From: a virus
Strand: one strand, 5' to 3'
IMG/VR virus record: IMGVR_UViG_3300033047_000025
Coordinates: 1 to 64,000 of that record
DNA length: 64,000 nucleotides
Shown: positions 52,088 to 61,129 of the stretch, one piece after another
Numbering within the stretch: position 1 is the first letter of the stretch
How the letters are laid out: the number at the start of each line of letters is the position of its first letter
Program-made: the position numbers and the translations under genes
Notes under the pieces: model-generated
Database searches by the model: none
Told to the model about the DNA's origin: nothing
What the model saw: the letters and a program-made list of their open reading frames with translations, nothing else

Positions 52088-52894
52088 CTACTCCCCCAGG
52101 TGATACCGCACCGACTGCCATCCATCGAACACGCCATACCTGCCTTCGACAGGTGTGACAACGTGTTCCATAGGAGAAGCGTGCTTGTCCTGCTCTAGCC
52201 TACGGAACAACTGCAGGTCGGACTCAGCGTCGCGATTACCGAAAAAGTTAAGGTAGCTGGCTCGAGCACATCTTGCCGCGCTGCATCGGGGCTGTTCGTC
52301 CTTAGGAATGTGAAACAACTCATTCGGCAACAGGAACGGAAGGTGCCAATCGTCCTTCTTCTTTACGGCTGGGCGAGAGGCAGCCTGCGCCTGCTTCATC
52401 TTCTGCGCTAGGTTCTGGATCTCGGGCTGCGCGTCATGTGCCAGTCGCAGTCCGTAGAAATGATCCATCCAAGGACCATTGAAAGTGAAAACAGCGGAGA
52501 TCGTGAGGAACGGCTCAAGGATACGGTTAGCATGCTGCTTGTGCACGTTAGCATCAACCAGCGACTGGGCGGAAGATGCTGCAGATCGAGACGCTCGGAT
52601 CCACTCGCGCCGAGCAGTTTCAGGGCTGGTGACCTCCGTGCCGGCAACCATGCCTCGCTGATTCGAAAGGAAGTGAATCGGCACAACCGGGTCTGTTAAA
52701 ACCTGATGGATCATCCTCTGCACAGGTACGGCACGGGATGACTGAGCATTGCGCGCACACATCCGGTGCGACATCATCTGAGGATGGATGAACCGAGGGT
52801 AGCGCAACAGGAACGTAGTAACGCGGGATGACAACTTTTCGTTGACGGAGTCCGCAATTACCTCAGCACTCACGTGGTCGTATATCTCGATCAT
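52088..52894 (-). CDS. thyX: FAD-dependent thymidylate synthase, divergent ThyX, 268 aa
   Basis: The ThyX signature RHRxxSxNxxSxR appears as SHRMCARNAQSSR at residues 42-54: H43, R44, N49, Q51, S52 and R54 are kept, while the first Arg and the sixth-position Ser are replaced by Ser and Ala. The overall length and helical layout fit ThyX. It makes dTMP from dUMP using methylene-tetrahydrofolate and FAD; dCMP deaminase at 11294-11761 would supply dUMP. ATGA overlaps between it and the upstream gene. Confidence 0.75.
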   Translation of the reverse strand: MIEIYDHVSAEVIADSVNEKLSSRVTTFLLRYPRFIHPQMMSHRMCARNAQSSRAVPVQRMIHQVLTDPVVPIHFLSNQRGMVAGTEVTSPETARREWIRASRSAASSAQSLVDANVHKQHANRILEPFLTISAVFTFNGPWMDHFYGLRLAHDAQPEIQNLAQKMKQAQAASRPAVKKKDDWHLPFLLPNELFHIPKDEQPRCSAARCARASYLNFFGNRDAESDLQLFRRLEQDKHASPMEHVVTPVEGRYGVFDGWQSVRYHLGE

Positions 52895-53151
52895 AGGCTG
52901 GCCTTACACCTAAGGTGGCCAACAAGAGTGACTAGATCGGTATCTTGAAACATGTACATGCCACACCCAGTCAATTCAAACGCGGCACATCGGTCATTAG
53001 TACAACCTCCACCGGCGGTCATCACTTCCCAGGAGTTGATCGACATTTTGACATAGGTCCCTTTTTCAGATGGATGAATGAACACAGACTTAACGCCAAG
53101 CGTCGACAACGGCACGCGCTCACAGGTTTGTTCGATAGATATCTTAAGCAT
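52891..53151 (-). CDS. Hypothetical Cys-containing protein, 86 aa
   Basis: Beta-rich small protein with four Cys (GGGCTNDRC, TGCGMY). Overlaps ThyX by four bases, so probably co-translated with it. Not recognised. Confidence 0.5.
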   Translation of the reverse strand: MLKISIEQTCERVPLSTLGVKSVFIHPSEKGTYVKMSINSWEVMTAGGGCTNDRCAAFELTGCGMYMFQDTDLVTLVGHLRCKASL

Positions 53152-53365
53152 GGTTTCTCTTAGGGTGAATTGATCCGTCTTGGGATCGTGAATTGATGAT
53201 CTCCATGATGTCGATCACATATGCTACACGGCTCATGAACCACGAGTCGTCTTCGTCGGCCTTCCTCCAAACCATTGTCCCGTATGAATCAACACAGATT
53301 CCTGTCCGCCCGTTCTCCATGACAATGTCGCCGCTCTTGGCGCCTTCTGATCCGGTCCTAAACAT
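53144..53365 (-). CDS. Hypothetical protein, 73 aa
   Basis: Starts with a KSGDIVMENGRTGICVD stretch that looks like a small beta barrel, followed by a helix. Overlaps both neighbours by eight bases. Not recognised. Confidence 0.5.
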   Translation of the reverse strand: MFRTGSEGAKSGDIVMENGRTGICVDSYGTMVWRKADEDDSWFMSRVAYVIDIMEIINSRSQDGSIHPKRNHA

Positions 53366-53552
53366 AGTGCATGGCCGCGATTCCTAGCGAGAAGATCAAG
53401 AGCATAGCGAAGATCCCCTGGATGTTGATGATAGAGTTATCCAATTTCATCGGAAATATATGGGACTTTCTGATGACCTCGCAGAGCAGGCAGAGTGACA
53501 GTAGGACGATGCTAACAGCTAGGGACCAGTAGGTGCTAATGGCTTCAATCAT
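53358..53552 (-). CDS. Small two-helix membrane protein, 64 aa
   Basis: Two membrane segments at about residues 8-26 and 42-62. Overlaps its neighbours. Could be a small holin-like or host-membrane protein, but the place in the early operon argues against a lysis role. Confidence 0.5.
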   Translation of the reverse strand: MIEAISTYWSLAVSIVLLSLCLLCEVIRKSHIFPMKLDNSIINIQGIFAMLLIFSLGIAAMHYV

Positions 53553-53935
53553 TACCCACCCATGTAGATGTGATCTCCAGTCCGCGTGATCAAGCCCTCT
53601 AGGATCATATCGTCTACGGCCTTGTCGAACTCCTCGCGCGGCCGGTAGGAACCGATGGCAACCTTGATCCGAGCAATCTTGACGTGCTTGCCTTTTGGAG
53701 CAATCTTGTTCATGTGGCGCTCAATCAGGTCCTCCATTTTTGTTCGCGGGCGCCCGTGCCGGCCTCGGCGTGGCCCGCGAACCATGCTTGTGATGTAGGC
53801 CTTGAGTCGCGCTAGGTTGTCCTTCTGACCCCTGCTCCTGCAGGAGGTAGGCACAGTGTTGACGATGGTCTCCACGGCCTTTAGGACCCGTGGCGGAAAG
53901 TCTTCTTCTGAATCAGTCATCGACACAGCATACAT
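53552..53935 (-). CDS. Putative winged-helix DNA-binding protein, 127 aa
   Basis: ATG 53935 or ATG 53920; the open frame to 54178 runs antiparallel into the upstream gene and is rejected. The middle is very basic (GPRRGRHGRPRTK), and the C-terminal 50 residues (KIARIKVAIGSY...AVDDMILEGLITRTGDHIYM) have the layout of a winged helix. Probably binds DNA. Confidence 0.5.
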   Translation of the reverse strand: MYAVSMTDSEEDFPPRVLKAVETIVNTVPTSCRSRGQKDNLARLKAYITSMVRGPRRGRHGRPRTKMEDLIERHMNKIAPKGKHVKIARIKVAIGSYRPREEFDKAVDDMILEGLITRTGDHIYMGG

Positions 53936-53961
53936 GGCGAAGTGCAAAAAACAATCAATAA

Positions 53962-54546
53962 CTACCCGATGACGAAAATGTTCTCGTCGCTGACGTAGAG
54001 ATGCATCCCAGGTTCTAGCCTGTAGCTCTGGACGCTGACGACTGCCCCCAAAAGAAGGGCAGTCGGTGGTATGCGGACCGTAAGGAAAGATGCCTGCCAA
54101 CCAGAAGGGGGCGAGACTATCGAGTAATCGTCCCAGGGAGACGGACCAAGCCACTCTAAGGTTGAAGTTGCCAGCCACAGCGCGGAAGGATACCCGAATA
54201 CCACATTGTGGCCCACCACCGCGTAAGGTAGGTTGTAGGATACAGAGCTTAGCCAGACCAATGAGAACCAGTGCATCAGGTCGGCGTGCGGCTGGTAGGT
54301 CGGGACGGGGAGGTCAGCTAGAGCGGCTGAGAACAGATAGGTCGTGCCTCCTATCCTGGCACGTCGACCTAGACCATTATCAGGCAACGTATTGCCTGCC
54401 TCGGCGACGATTCTCACACGTTGCTGATTCGGCGTGCCCCCTGATTGAGTTCTAAGCGTGACCCCTACCCTGACGGCGTTAAGTGGTGCCTGCGCATGGA
54501 TGGCGCTAGCAAAAGATAGAACTGCGCAAATTATTGCTGCCCGCAT
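53962..54546 (-). CDS. Exported protein with signal peptide, 194 aa
   Basis: MRAAIICAVLSFASAIHAQ is a clear Sec signal with cleavage after AxA near residue 18. The mature part is beta-rich and ends in HLYVSDENIFVIG, similar in style to secreted beta-sandwich proteins. AGGGAG precedes the ATG. No phage structural family recognised. One of three exported proteins in this operon. Confidence 0.6.
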   Translation of the reverse strand: MRAAIICAVLSFASAIHAQAPLNAVRVGVTLRTQSGGTPNQQRVRIVAEAGNTLPDNGLGRRARIGGTTYLFSAALADLPVPTYQPHADLMHWFSLVWLSSVSYNLPYAVVGHNVVFGYPSALWLATSTLEWLGPSPWDDYSIVSPPSGWQASFLTVRIPPTALLLGAVVSVQSYRLEPGMHLYVSDENIFVIG

Positions 54547-54657
54547 GACTGTCTCCCTGGTATCTTATTCTGAGTTCACTCCTGATTCCGTAATGGTTGT
54601 GTGTCCCTGGTGCATTTTCTATTGTGTTTTGTTTTAGGTTCCGATCCTATCTGTGTC

Positions 54658-54948
54658 CTATGCAGAACCGGGCTTAGACCCAAGGTGATGTTCTAAAGTA
54701 TCCGGGTATATGAATGGCTTCGTCCATTCAAGTGGATCCCCCACTACCTGGGTATACTTCTCCACGACCCACGGACTGCTTTTCTTTGATGGCTCAAAGT
54801 TGATTACAGGCATACATCTCTTCATAATTGAACGAAGATCATATATTGCGTCTAAGCATTGGTTGATTCGATTCTTGTCACTCGATTCAGCAATCTCATC
54901 GATCAGAAACTCTATAGCAAGTTTGATGCTTTCGATCTCGTTGGACAT
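54658..54948 (-). CDS. Hypothetical protein, 96 aa
   Basis: ATG 54948 overlaps the stop of the large exported protein (TAATG). Helical N-terminal half, polar C-terminal half. Not recognised. The 111-bp gap downstream precedes the 53962-54546 gene. Confidence 0.5.
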   Translation of the reverse strand: MSNEIESIKLAIEFLIDEIAESSDKNRINQCLDAIYDLRSIMKRCMPVINFEPSKKSSPWVVEKYTQVVGDPLEWTKPFIYPDTLEHHLGSKPGSA

Positions 54949-56813
54949 TACATCACCCCAGGTGGAATCCAGCCACCGCCACCTTCTGTCACCTGCTCCC
55001 ATATCTCCAGGGCGACAGCGTGATATGGTTCATGGAGCAAGATTACTGCAATGCCGGGAATCGCCCAAGTGCGTTCGTACCAGCCGGTCCGGTGACCCCC
55101 GAGGCCCTCCACCAGCTCAGATGCCGGCACGATCTCGCCGTTCCGCCATCCGGTATGGTCCCAGTGAATCCATCGGCCATCGGTCTGCTTGCGCCAAGCA
55201 TGGGCAAGGACAGCCTTCGCCGCTCGCAAAGCCAGATGGGAGCCCTCGACAGGCCCAAGTCGCGAGCATCCCAGATCGAGCCCATAGGCACCGAGAGACT
55301 GCTGATAATTCTGCTGTCCATATTGGTATCCGGTGAGCCCGCCAGTGATACGAGGGTCGCTCCTCGGGTCCCAGATGTCACCGGGCTTGTCGGTGAACGC
55401 CGGGATATAGACCTTTTCGACCCGGTCGCGCCACCGCTGTCGGACATGCAGGGCCATGTCGCGATCTTCGAGATTGTCCCAAAGGTGAACAGCGATGATG
55501 CCGGCATACCCGACAGCACGAGCCGCCCCTGGTGACGATGTTGCCTTGGCCGGGTCGACGGTTTCACCCATCAAAAAAAGTAGGGCTTGATTCCTTAACA
55601 GGTACTGAAGCGCTGGCGATCCAGTGTAGCGGGCTCCTGCAGTGAGGGTATTTGCTAACCAGTGCTGGCGATCCGGTCCCATCCAACCGCCAGAGGTGTC
55701 CCAGCCAGCGATAGCCCGGTTCTTTCCGAGTTGGTCTGAGCCAGAAGAATGGGGTCGACCTCCCCAAAGAACAAGGTTCGGGTGCGCGGCAGGATCGATC
55801 TGAGATCCGTCTGCTTCCAGGTAGTGGCTCGGACGGTTGGCCCACTTGCATGCGGACATGTAGACAACCCACTCAGCCCCTGCGGATCCCGGTAGCATAG
55901 GTTCTCCTCGTGCAAATAGCTGCTCCTCCTGAGCGCCTGACTGCCCGCTGTCTGCAGCGATAGCGAACGTTGGTCCCCAATCGTGAAGCCGTTCGGAAGC
56001 TGACGGGAAATGGGATCGAGCCCAGGAACGACCATCATACCCTTCGGGGTAAGTGGGGTTCCCGTCCATCAACAGGTTGCTAATACCGACCGCTCCGAGA
56101 CCCATGGCCATTACCACTTGAGCGCTAGACCAGCTCTCTACATCGAGGTGCCTGAGAAATAGCACAGTGAACGGCACGACCCTAGCCTGCCCATCCGCAA
56201 ACCGGGTCGCGTCGACAAGCGGTTGCCAGAACTGGCGCCCCATACCAATCACAACGCCATCACCGATTGTTAAGCGCATGTCTTCTGCAACTTCGAATAC
56301 GCCAGGAACGTTCGGGTTGCTCGAGGTGATCATAGCCTCACCGTGAACGTAGGGTTCACCTGGGTAGTGCCGAAGCCAAACGTCGGCACACATAGTGGCG
56401 CCAGTTCGGGCTCGCATATGAACGAGCCACGCTGCCCCATCGGCTCGTAGGCTGATCCATTCCATGGGGTCACCGTTCAGGAGCATCGGCCCGCCAGTCC
56501 AATCCACCCCACGGGGGGGTGCTAGCCGGAACCCAGACGGCGAGGCGTCGGAGAGGTCAATCACCTTCTCTTGCCCTGGAGACAGTGTGACGCGCAGGTC
56601 TACGACCCGAACATCACGGCCAACCTTCCGGCCAACCACGTAGTCGACGCCAGATACAGTACCAGCGTTATGTTCCGGGAACACGTCAATCGTAGTCCGC
56701 TTCCAGCCACTGAACGTGGTCGTGCCGTGATTTACCACGGTGACAGACTGCGCTGCGAGTGCGCCGGAGAGTAGGACGAGGAGGGGCAGTCTTTTCATAA
56801 TGGGTTCGATCAT
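54948..56813 (-). CDS. Large secreted protein, possible polysaccharide-active enzyme, 621 aa
   Basis: ATG 56813 overlaps the methyltransferase stop (ATGA); ATG 56798 is an alternative. The N-terminus MKRLPLLVLLSGALAAQ is a Sec signal. The first half is beta-rich (HYPGEPYVHGEAMITSSNP); the second has repeated Trp/Gly helices (WDTSGGWMGPDRQHWL...SPALQYLLRNQALLFLMG) as in alpha/alpha-toroid lyases and hydrolases such as exo-rhamnogalacturonan lyase relatives. That likeness is from pattern only; no catalytic residue can be named. Such a large exported enzyme within the replication operon is unusual. Confidence 0.5.
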   Translation of the reverse strand: MIEPIMKRLPLLVLLSGALAAQSVTVVNHGTTTFSGWKRTTIDVFPEHNAGTVSGVDYVVGRKVGRDVRVVDLRVTLSPGQEKVIDLSDASPSGFRLAPPRGVDWTGGPMLLNGDPMEWISLRADGAAWLVHMRARTGATMCADVWLRHYPGEPYVHGEAMITSSNPNVPGVFEVAEDMRLTIGDGVVIGMGRQFWQPLVDATRFADGQARVVPFTVLFLRHLDVESWSSAQVVMAMGLGAVGISNLLMDGNPTYPEGYDGRSWARSHFPSASERLHDWGPTFAIAADSGQSGAQEEQLFARGEPMLPGSAGAEWVVYMSACKWANRPSHYLEADGSQIDPAAHPNLVLWGGRPHSSGSDQLGKNRAIAGWDTSGGWMGPDRQHWLANTLTAGARYTGSPALQYLLRNQALLFLMGETVDPAKATSSPGAARAVGYAGIIAVHLWDNLEDRDMALHVRQRWRDRVEKVYIPAFTDKPGDIWDPRSDPRITGGLTGYQYGQQNYQQSLGAYGLDLGCSRLGPVEGSHLALRAAKAVLAHAWRKQTDGRWIHWDHTGWRNGEIVPASELVEGLGGHRTGWYERTWAIPGIAVILLHEPYHAVALEIWEQVTEGGGGWIPPGVM

Positions 56814-57868
56814 GGGGTTGATGGTGATGCGTCCGCTAACCTGGACTTGGAGATTTCTACGTATTCTTTGTTCATTTCGATGCCTGTGAAATCCACACCT
56901 TCTTTGATGCACGCTACGCCAGTAGAGCCGGATCCCATGAACGGGTCTAGGATTACGGTGTCCGATGGCATGCGCACCATACGGACTAGCCACTGCATTA
57001 ACGCTAAGGGCTTGACCGTAGGGTGGGTGTTGCCTTCGCCACGATCCTTCTTGGATGCCTTGGCGCAGTAAAAGAATCTGGACGCTGACTTGGTGTTTTC
57101 TGACCGTGCGGTCTTGGCATAGGGGGGTCCCATTTTTCCATAGCAGACATTGGTCTGACGATCTCTACCGTTGGCCTTCAAGTCGCCCTGCTGCCCTGGC
57201 GCTTCGGGGAAAGCATCCAACACTTCATCGCTGCCATCATGCACTACGTTGGCGGGCCAGCGACCGGCAGGCTGATCGAACGCCACGTCAGCCGTCTTAC
57301 CTGGGGCCATCATTCCGGCAGAGGTATCTGATCGTGATGCGCCAGGAATATCACTTCTATTTCCCTGCTGCCCGTAAGCTCCCCCATTCAGGTTATCGTC
57401 AGTAGCCACCCGACACCCATCCACGTTGATACCCGCCACACCATGCTCTAGTGCATTCGTAGCGAAGGTGCCTTTAAGCGGCTTCATGGCCAGGACGATC
57501 GGTTCCCATGCTGGCTTGAGGGCGGTGCCGTAGCCTTGCCACCCGTTGACCTTCTTGCCTATGTTGTGCGACTTCGGGAACCCTGAACCGTAGAGCCACA
57601 TGAGGCAATCACGAATCTGGAACCCGGCATCTTCGATGCTGCACGTCAGACGGTGGTAAGTTCGTGTGCCACCGAACACTAGCGCTATACCCCCAGGTTT
57701 GAGAACACGCAAAGCTTCGCGCCAGATATCGCTAGAAGGCAGAACTTTATCCCACCCCTTACCCATGAATTGGAGTGCATAGGGAGGATCGGTAACGATG
57801 GATGTCACCGAATTGCTCGGCATGTCCCGCATCGCGTCGAGACAGTCACCGTGTATAATTTCTATCAT
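56810..57868 (-). CDS. DNA amino-methyltransferase (N6-A or N4-C), 352 aa
   Basis: ATG 57868 starts MIEIIHGDCLDAM, the normal start of this family. Catalytic DPPY at residues 27-30 comes before the SAM-binding DPFMGSGST at 308-316, the beta-class order, with the HPTVKP block in between. The middle part is a target recognition domain. It probably protects phage DNA from host restriction. No cognate restriction gene is visible. The frame is open upstream for another 78 codons, up to the previous gene and beyond, but no start is convincing. Confidence 0.85.
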   Translation of the reverse strand: MIEIIHGDCLDAMRDMPSNSVTSIVTDPPYALQFMGKGWDKVLPSSDIWREALRVLKPGGIALVFGGTRTYHRLTCSIEDAGFQIRDCLMWLYGSGFPKSHNIGKKVNGWQGYGTALKPAWEPIVLAMKPLKGTFATNALEHGVAGINVDGCRVATDDNLNGGAYGQQGNRSDIPGASRSDTSAGMMAPGKTADVAFDQPAGRWPANVVHDGSDEVLDAFPEAPGQQGDLKANGRDRQTNVCYGKMGPPYAKTARSENTKSASRFFYCAKASKKDRGEGNTHPTVKPLALMQWLVRMVRMPSDTVILDPFMGSGSTGVACIKEGVDFTGIEMNKEYVEISKSRLADASPSTP

Positions 57869-58022
57869 CTGTCTGTCCCGTGAACTGTGTAAGAAATCCT
57901 CCGGCTGCGCCACATTGGTCTGTGCGCGCTGCTCAGGTGGGTGGTCTACGCCCTGCTTGGTCAGCAAGCCAAGAGCACCGGAGGGTGACAAGGTGATCTT
58001 GCCAGAATGTTGTCGTATCGGG

Positions 58023-58313
58023 CTACCAATCGTAGTTGGAAGCCTCAGTCTCTGCCATTGAAATCGCCTCCTTTCGGGTCTTGGCTTGCCACTCCTCACC
58101 ACTCCACCAGATATCCGATGGCAGGACCTTGGTCAGTAGCTGGCATCGCCAGCGCTGACTAGACGGCACCCTGGTGATCGGACATATCAGCTTGTCGATA
58201 TCGCAAGACCATACCGCGCCCCATGTTCCTCCAATCTTTCGCAGCGTGGCGTTCGGCCTTGTTACCTCGCACGACCTGAGGACGGAGATCTTTTGCTTGT
58301 CGCTGAGCCTCAC
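58023..58313 (-). CDS. Hypothetical protein, 96 aa
   Basis: GTG 58313 overlaps the upstream stop. Many Trp, Cys and Arg; mixed structure. Not recognised. The 154 bp between its stop and the methyltransferase start hold no clear gene. Confidence 0.5.
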   Translation of the reverse strand: MRLSDKQKISVLRSCEVTRPNATLRKIGGTWGAVWSCDIDKLICPITRVPSSQRWRCQLLTKVLPSDIWWSGEEWQAKTRKEAISMAETEASNYDW

Positions 58314-58567
58314 AGCTCGATCACCCTGCCCTCTGGTTGTAAGGGCTTTAGCTTTATCGACTCGATGCGGCCGATTTTATCAAGGCGTAAGCGATCAGGC
58401 ATGTAGATACAGCTATCGACAAGGCTGAAACAGGCGATTTCCGACTGGTCGGGCGTAGAGCTAAGGTAAACTTCACCGTAATCTATTACGACCATTACGG
58501 ATGTTGGCCCAGCGTCTGTTCCTTCAGAGACAATATCGCCCTTTTTGAACACTTGTTTTGATGTCAT
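58310..58567 (-). CDS. Hypothetical small beta protein, 85 aa
   Basis: VFKKGDIVSEGTDAGPTSVMVV suggests an SH3-like barrel, as in several other small proteins of this phage. Overlaps on both sides by four bases. Function unknown. Confidence 0.5.
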   Translation of the reverse strand: MTSKQVFKKGDIVSEGTDAGPTSVMVVIDYGEVYLSSTPDQSEIACFSLVDSCIYMPDRLRLDKIGRIESIKLKPLQPEGRVIEL

Positions 58568-58791
58568 TTCTTACCCTCAATGTCTATCGCGTCGCACATG
58601 TCGCGGATGTCGGCAATGGCCCATTCTAAGTGGAGATTTCCGTAGTAAAGTTCCTCATCCGAATACCTTTCAGGGTACATCGAAACCAATGTGTCTTGGA
58701 TGGCTCTTTGTGCAGCGGGCCATGCGGGATTTGGAGAAGGCCCGATAAAGTGGGGATCGATATTGTCTATGCAACGCAAAGACGCACTCAA
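58564..58791 (-). CDS. Hypothetical protein, 75 aa
   Basis: Starts at TTG 58791, six bases after the previous stop. Acidic helical C-terminal half. Not recognised. Confidence 0.45.
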   Translation of the reverse strand: MSASLRCIDNIDPHFIGPSPNPAWPAAQRAIQDTLVSMYPERYSDEELYYGNLHLEWAIADIRDMCDAIDIEGKK

Positions 58792-58797
58792 GGCGGG

Positions 58798-58932
58798 TCA
58801 GCCAACCCCTGAAACCACAAGTCTAAATAGGAACTTTTTCCTATCGCTCTGAATAAGTAATTCTACGTTATTCAAGCTGACTCGGATGGAGTCCGTTACG
58901 CCTGCATCACCAAGAAGTCCATATTTACTCAT
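58798..58932 (-). CDS. Small protein, 44 aa
   Basis: ATG 58932 overlaps the stop of the 58929-59201 gene (ATGA). Starts MSKYGLLGDAGVTDSIRVS and ends in a basic, then hydrophobic stretch. It fills an otherwise unexplained 137-bp gap. Not recognised. Confidence 0.5.
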   Translation of the reverse strand: MSKYGLLGDAGVTDSIRVSLNNVELLIQSDRKKFLFRLVVSGVG

Positions 58933-59201
58933 TCGAGAGCTCCGATCAGAATTGATCCATCCTCAAAGTGGTCTCGTGCCCATTCTAGCGTGGTCGATTC
59001 GACGCACTCCTCGATAGCCTCGTGACCGTATGCGCCGATAAACTCGTACGAGTCCGATATGACCGCCGACTTAATGTCCACGTCTGTATAGGCGCGAGCG
59101 CCAGGACTAGCAATCGACTCGACCTTATCGAACCCGATCAGAACTCCGCTAATCTCAACCTTGTGGTCCGAATCATTGTTCTCGTAGGGGTCGATACTCA
59201 T
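58929..59201 (-). CDS. Hypothetical acidic protein, 90 aa
   Basis: Acidic alpha/beta protein without recognised motif. A five-codon frame (MAEKR) directly upstream ends with TGA overlapping its ATG, which may be a tiny leader or chance. Confidence 0.5.
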   Translation of the reverse strand: MSIDPYENNDSDHKVEISGVLIGFDKVESIASPGARAYTDVDIKSAVISDSYEFIGAYGHEAIEECVESTTLEWARDHFEDGSILIGALE

Positions 59202-59274
59202 CGTTTTTCAGCCATGTTGAAAACTACTGTAGAAAGGTATAGTGAAGTAAAGGTTGGCCTTCACGGCATGAACT

Positions 59275-59889
59275 CTACACAGACGCGCCCCAAGAAACAA
59301 GTTCTTTCTTGATGATTTCTCGACGGTAAGTCATGTTGCAGATGTCAAGCATCTTGCCGAGCCAAAGCACCGTCGCCGCCCTGACGGACTCGTAGTTGTC
59401 GTCATCATCCTTATCGACTCTCCCGTCATACAGTCCTGGGTGTGCGATCTCAAAGCAATCGGGGCACCATCTCTTCCCATTATGGACCAGCTTCAAGTAT
59501 CGAGTCGTATGGCCAACTTTGCATAGGCCGCTTTGGAAGCGTATATCTACTTTCGATCCTCGCTGGTATACCCATGCGGTCTTGAGGCCCAGTTTACTGG
59601 CGATCTGTCGCCCGGTCTTTCCTTGCTTCGCTAGCTTTCTGATCTCGGCGTCATACTTTGAGCCCCGAAATACAGGTGACAAACCGCGAGCCTTGTCGAT
59701 GGCTCGCAACGCCTTGATCCGTCTAGTATGGTAGCCAGTGCTTGCTTGCGATACAAGTTTGTAGTACTTGTCGCCAAGGAGCACCTTAAGGCTAGGTGAT
59801 GGCAGGGACGCGATAAAGTCGGCAAGACGCTTCTTCTCCTTGGCTATTCTAGCATTGAAGTACCGTAGCTTTTGTTCGGCGCTAACCAT
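59275..59889 (-). CDS. Helix-turn-helix and zinc-finger protein, 204 aa
   Basis: ATG 59889 overlaps the upstream gene end by eight bases. Residues 82-115 hold a helix-turn-helix (KLAKQGKTGRQIASKLGLKTAWVYQRG). A CKVGH...WCPDC segment (about 125-150) is a likely zinc site. It probably binds DNA; it could be a regulator or an HNH-type nuclease missing its core. Confidence 0.55.
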   Translation of the reverse strand: MVSAEQKLRYFNARIAKEKKRLADFIASLPSPSLKVLLGDKYYKLVSQASTGYHTRRIKALRAIDKARGLSPVFRGSKYDAEIRKLAKQGKTGRQIASKLGLKTAWVYQRGSKVDIRFQSGLCKVGHTTRYLKLVHNGKRWCPDCFEIAHPGLYDGRVDKDDDDNYESVRAATVLWLGKMLDICNMTYRREIIKKELVSWGASV

Positions 59890-61129
59890 TGGCGATCTCA
59901 ATCTCATTCCTGAAGACTCCGAATGGCTTAGATTTCTCACCGTCTAGGACTACCCTGTAATGGAAAAAGTCTCCTTGGTTTCCACGCACTATGACGGTGC
60001 CAATTCGGAGTGACCTGGATTCGACATTCACCCTCACCTTATCACCAACCTTGAAATCTAACTTTTCAGGCGTATGCTCTAATTGGTCTGACTCTACGGA
60101 GAAAGGAATACTAAGCATCTGAGACCCTTGAACATGAATTATGTCGGTTCGCACAACTCTGAGGTATAGGCCAGTGCTCTTACTCTTGACGATGTCGCCA
60201 ACTTTGAAGGGTGGCTTAGGGGAAGGTCTTATCTTCTTTAACATGGGGTCGCACTCATTTTTAGGTTGGTGGGGATTGGGTTGAGGGTTATACATTTTTG
60301 ATCCTTGTAAGTAAGAGACCGGCGAGAGTGCCCCGTTTTCGATGGCCCTACGCAAATCGATTACCGCCTGATTAGTTTTCAGGTTGTGGCGGTTTCCAGT
60401 AGTCTGCTCTTCCCATGTGTTAAGAGTAATCTGACACAGAACTGCCTTTGATGCCTCAATTAACGCACTCGAAGCAAACGCGGCACGCCGCTTCTCGGCC
60501 GCGCGCTCAGCGCGCAACTCCTTATTCAATGCGCGATCCTTGGACACGATGCGAATATGGCGTTGCAAGTCTTCGGTCACAGCCCGGTGACGGGTGTGCT
60601 GGATTTCCATCTCCTCATGTAGGTCTGCGACTTGAGCCCGAAGGTCGTGAACCTGATCACGTAGTCTCTCGCGCGCGTAGCCCTCCTCTATTTCATGGCC
60701 AATCGGCTCGAATCCATCCTTGGCCATGTAGTCGTCGGCCGTTTTGTCAGAGGGCCTGAGCGTGTCCTGAACGACCGTCCCGCGATTCTCTTCGGCTTTG
60801 ATGGCTTCACGAATCTTCCGCCGAATCACGGTGTTCGGATGTTCCTGCATCATGCCGTGCTCGCGCTTCCACTGGACCATCTCAGCGTTGTTGTCGTCAG
60901 TAAATGACATCCACTCATAAGCCAACTTCGCGGCCTCAAGCAACGCGCTCGAGGCGGGCTCCTGCTCGGCCTCGGCAAGGTCCTGCTTGTCATCCAGCTC
61001 GGCCAACGCATCAATGGCAATCATGTTGCCATGACTGTTCCCGTGTCGGTTACCGTTGCCTAAGCACGCCAACCTCTCCAAGACCACCCTCACGAATGGT
61101 AGTTCCGGTCTGCCTTCTAAATCACTCAT
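59882..61129 (-). CDS. Coiled-coil protein with two C-terminal SH3/KOW-like domains, 415 aa
   Basis: ATG 61129 has GGAGG at seven-base spacing, an excellent start. Residues 60-170 are acidic and helical, 165-225 form a coiled coil with many Arg/Glu, and two small barrel domains follow (FKVGDIVKSKSTGLYLRVV and FKVGDKVRVNVESRSLRIG). Such KOW-like pairs may bind nucleic acid or RNA polymerase; function unknown. Confidence 0.6.
   Translation of the reverse strand: MSDLEGRPELPFVRVVLERLACLGNGNRHGNSHGNMIAIDALAELDDKQDLAEAEQEPASSALLEAAKLAYEWMSFTDDNNAEMVQWKREHGMMQEHPNTVIRRKIREAIKAEENRGTVVQDTLRPSDKTADDYMAKDGFEPIGHEIEEGYARERLRDQVHDLRAQVADLHEEMEIQHTRHRAVTEDLQRHIRIVSKDRALNKELRAERAAEKRRAAFASSALIEASKAVLCQITLNTWEEQTTGNRHNLKTNQAVIDLRRAIENGALSPVSYLQGSKMYNPQPNPHQPKNECDPMLKKIRPSPKPPFKVGDIVKSKSTGLYLRVVRTDIIHVQGSQMLSIPFSVESDQLEHTPEKLDFKVGDKVRVNVESRSLRIGTVIVRGNQGDFFHYRVVLDGEKSKPFGVFRNEIEIANG

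Noticed and set aside
53936-54178. N-terminal extension of the winged-helix protein gene
   Set aside because: It lies inside the exported-protein gene on the same strand and has no start signal.
57869-58102. N-terminal extension of the DNA methyltransferase to 58102
   Set aside because: It would overlap the 58023-58313 gene and adds sequence before MIEIIHGDCLD, the normal family start; no ribosome-binding site supports it.
59218-59244. TTGAAA...TATAGT on the plus strand
   Set aside because: Spacer of 15-16 bp and no plus-strand gene downstream; probably chance in AT-rich DNA.
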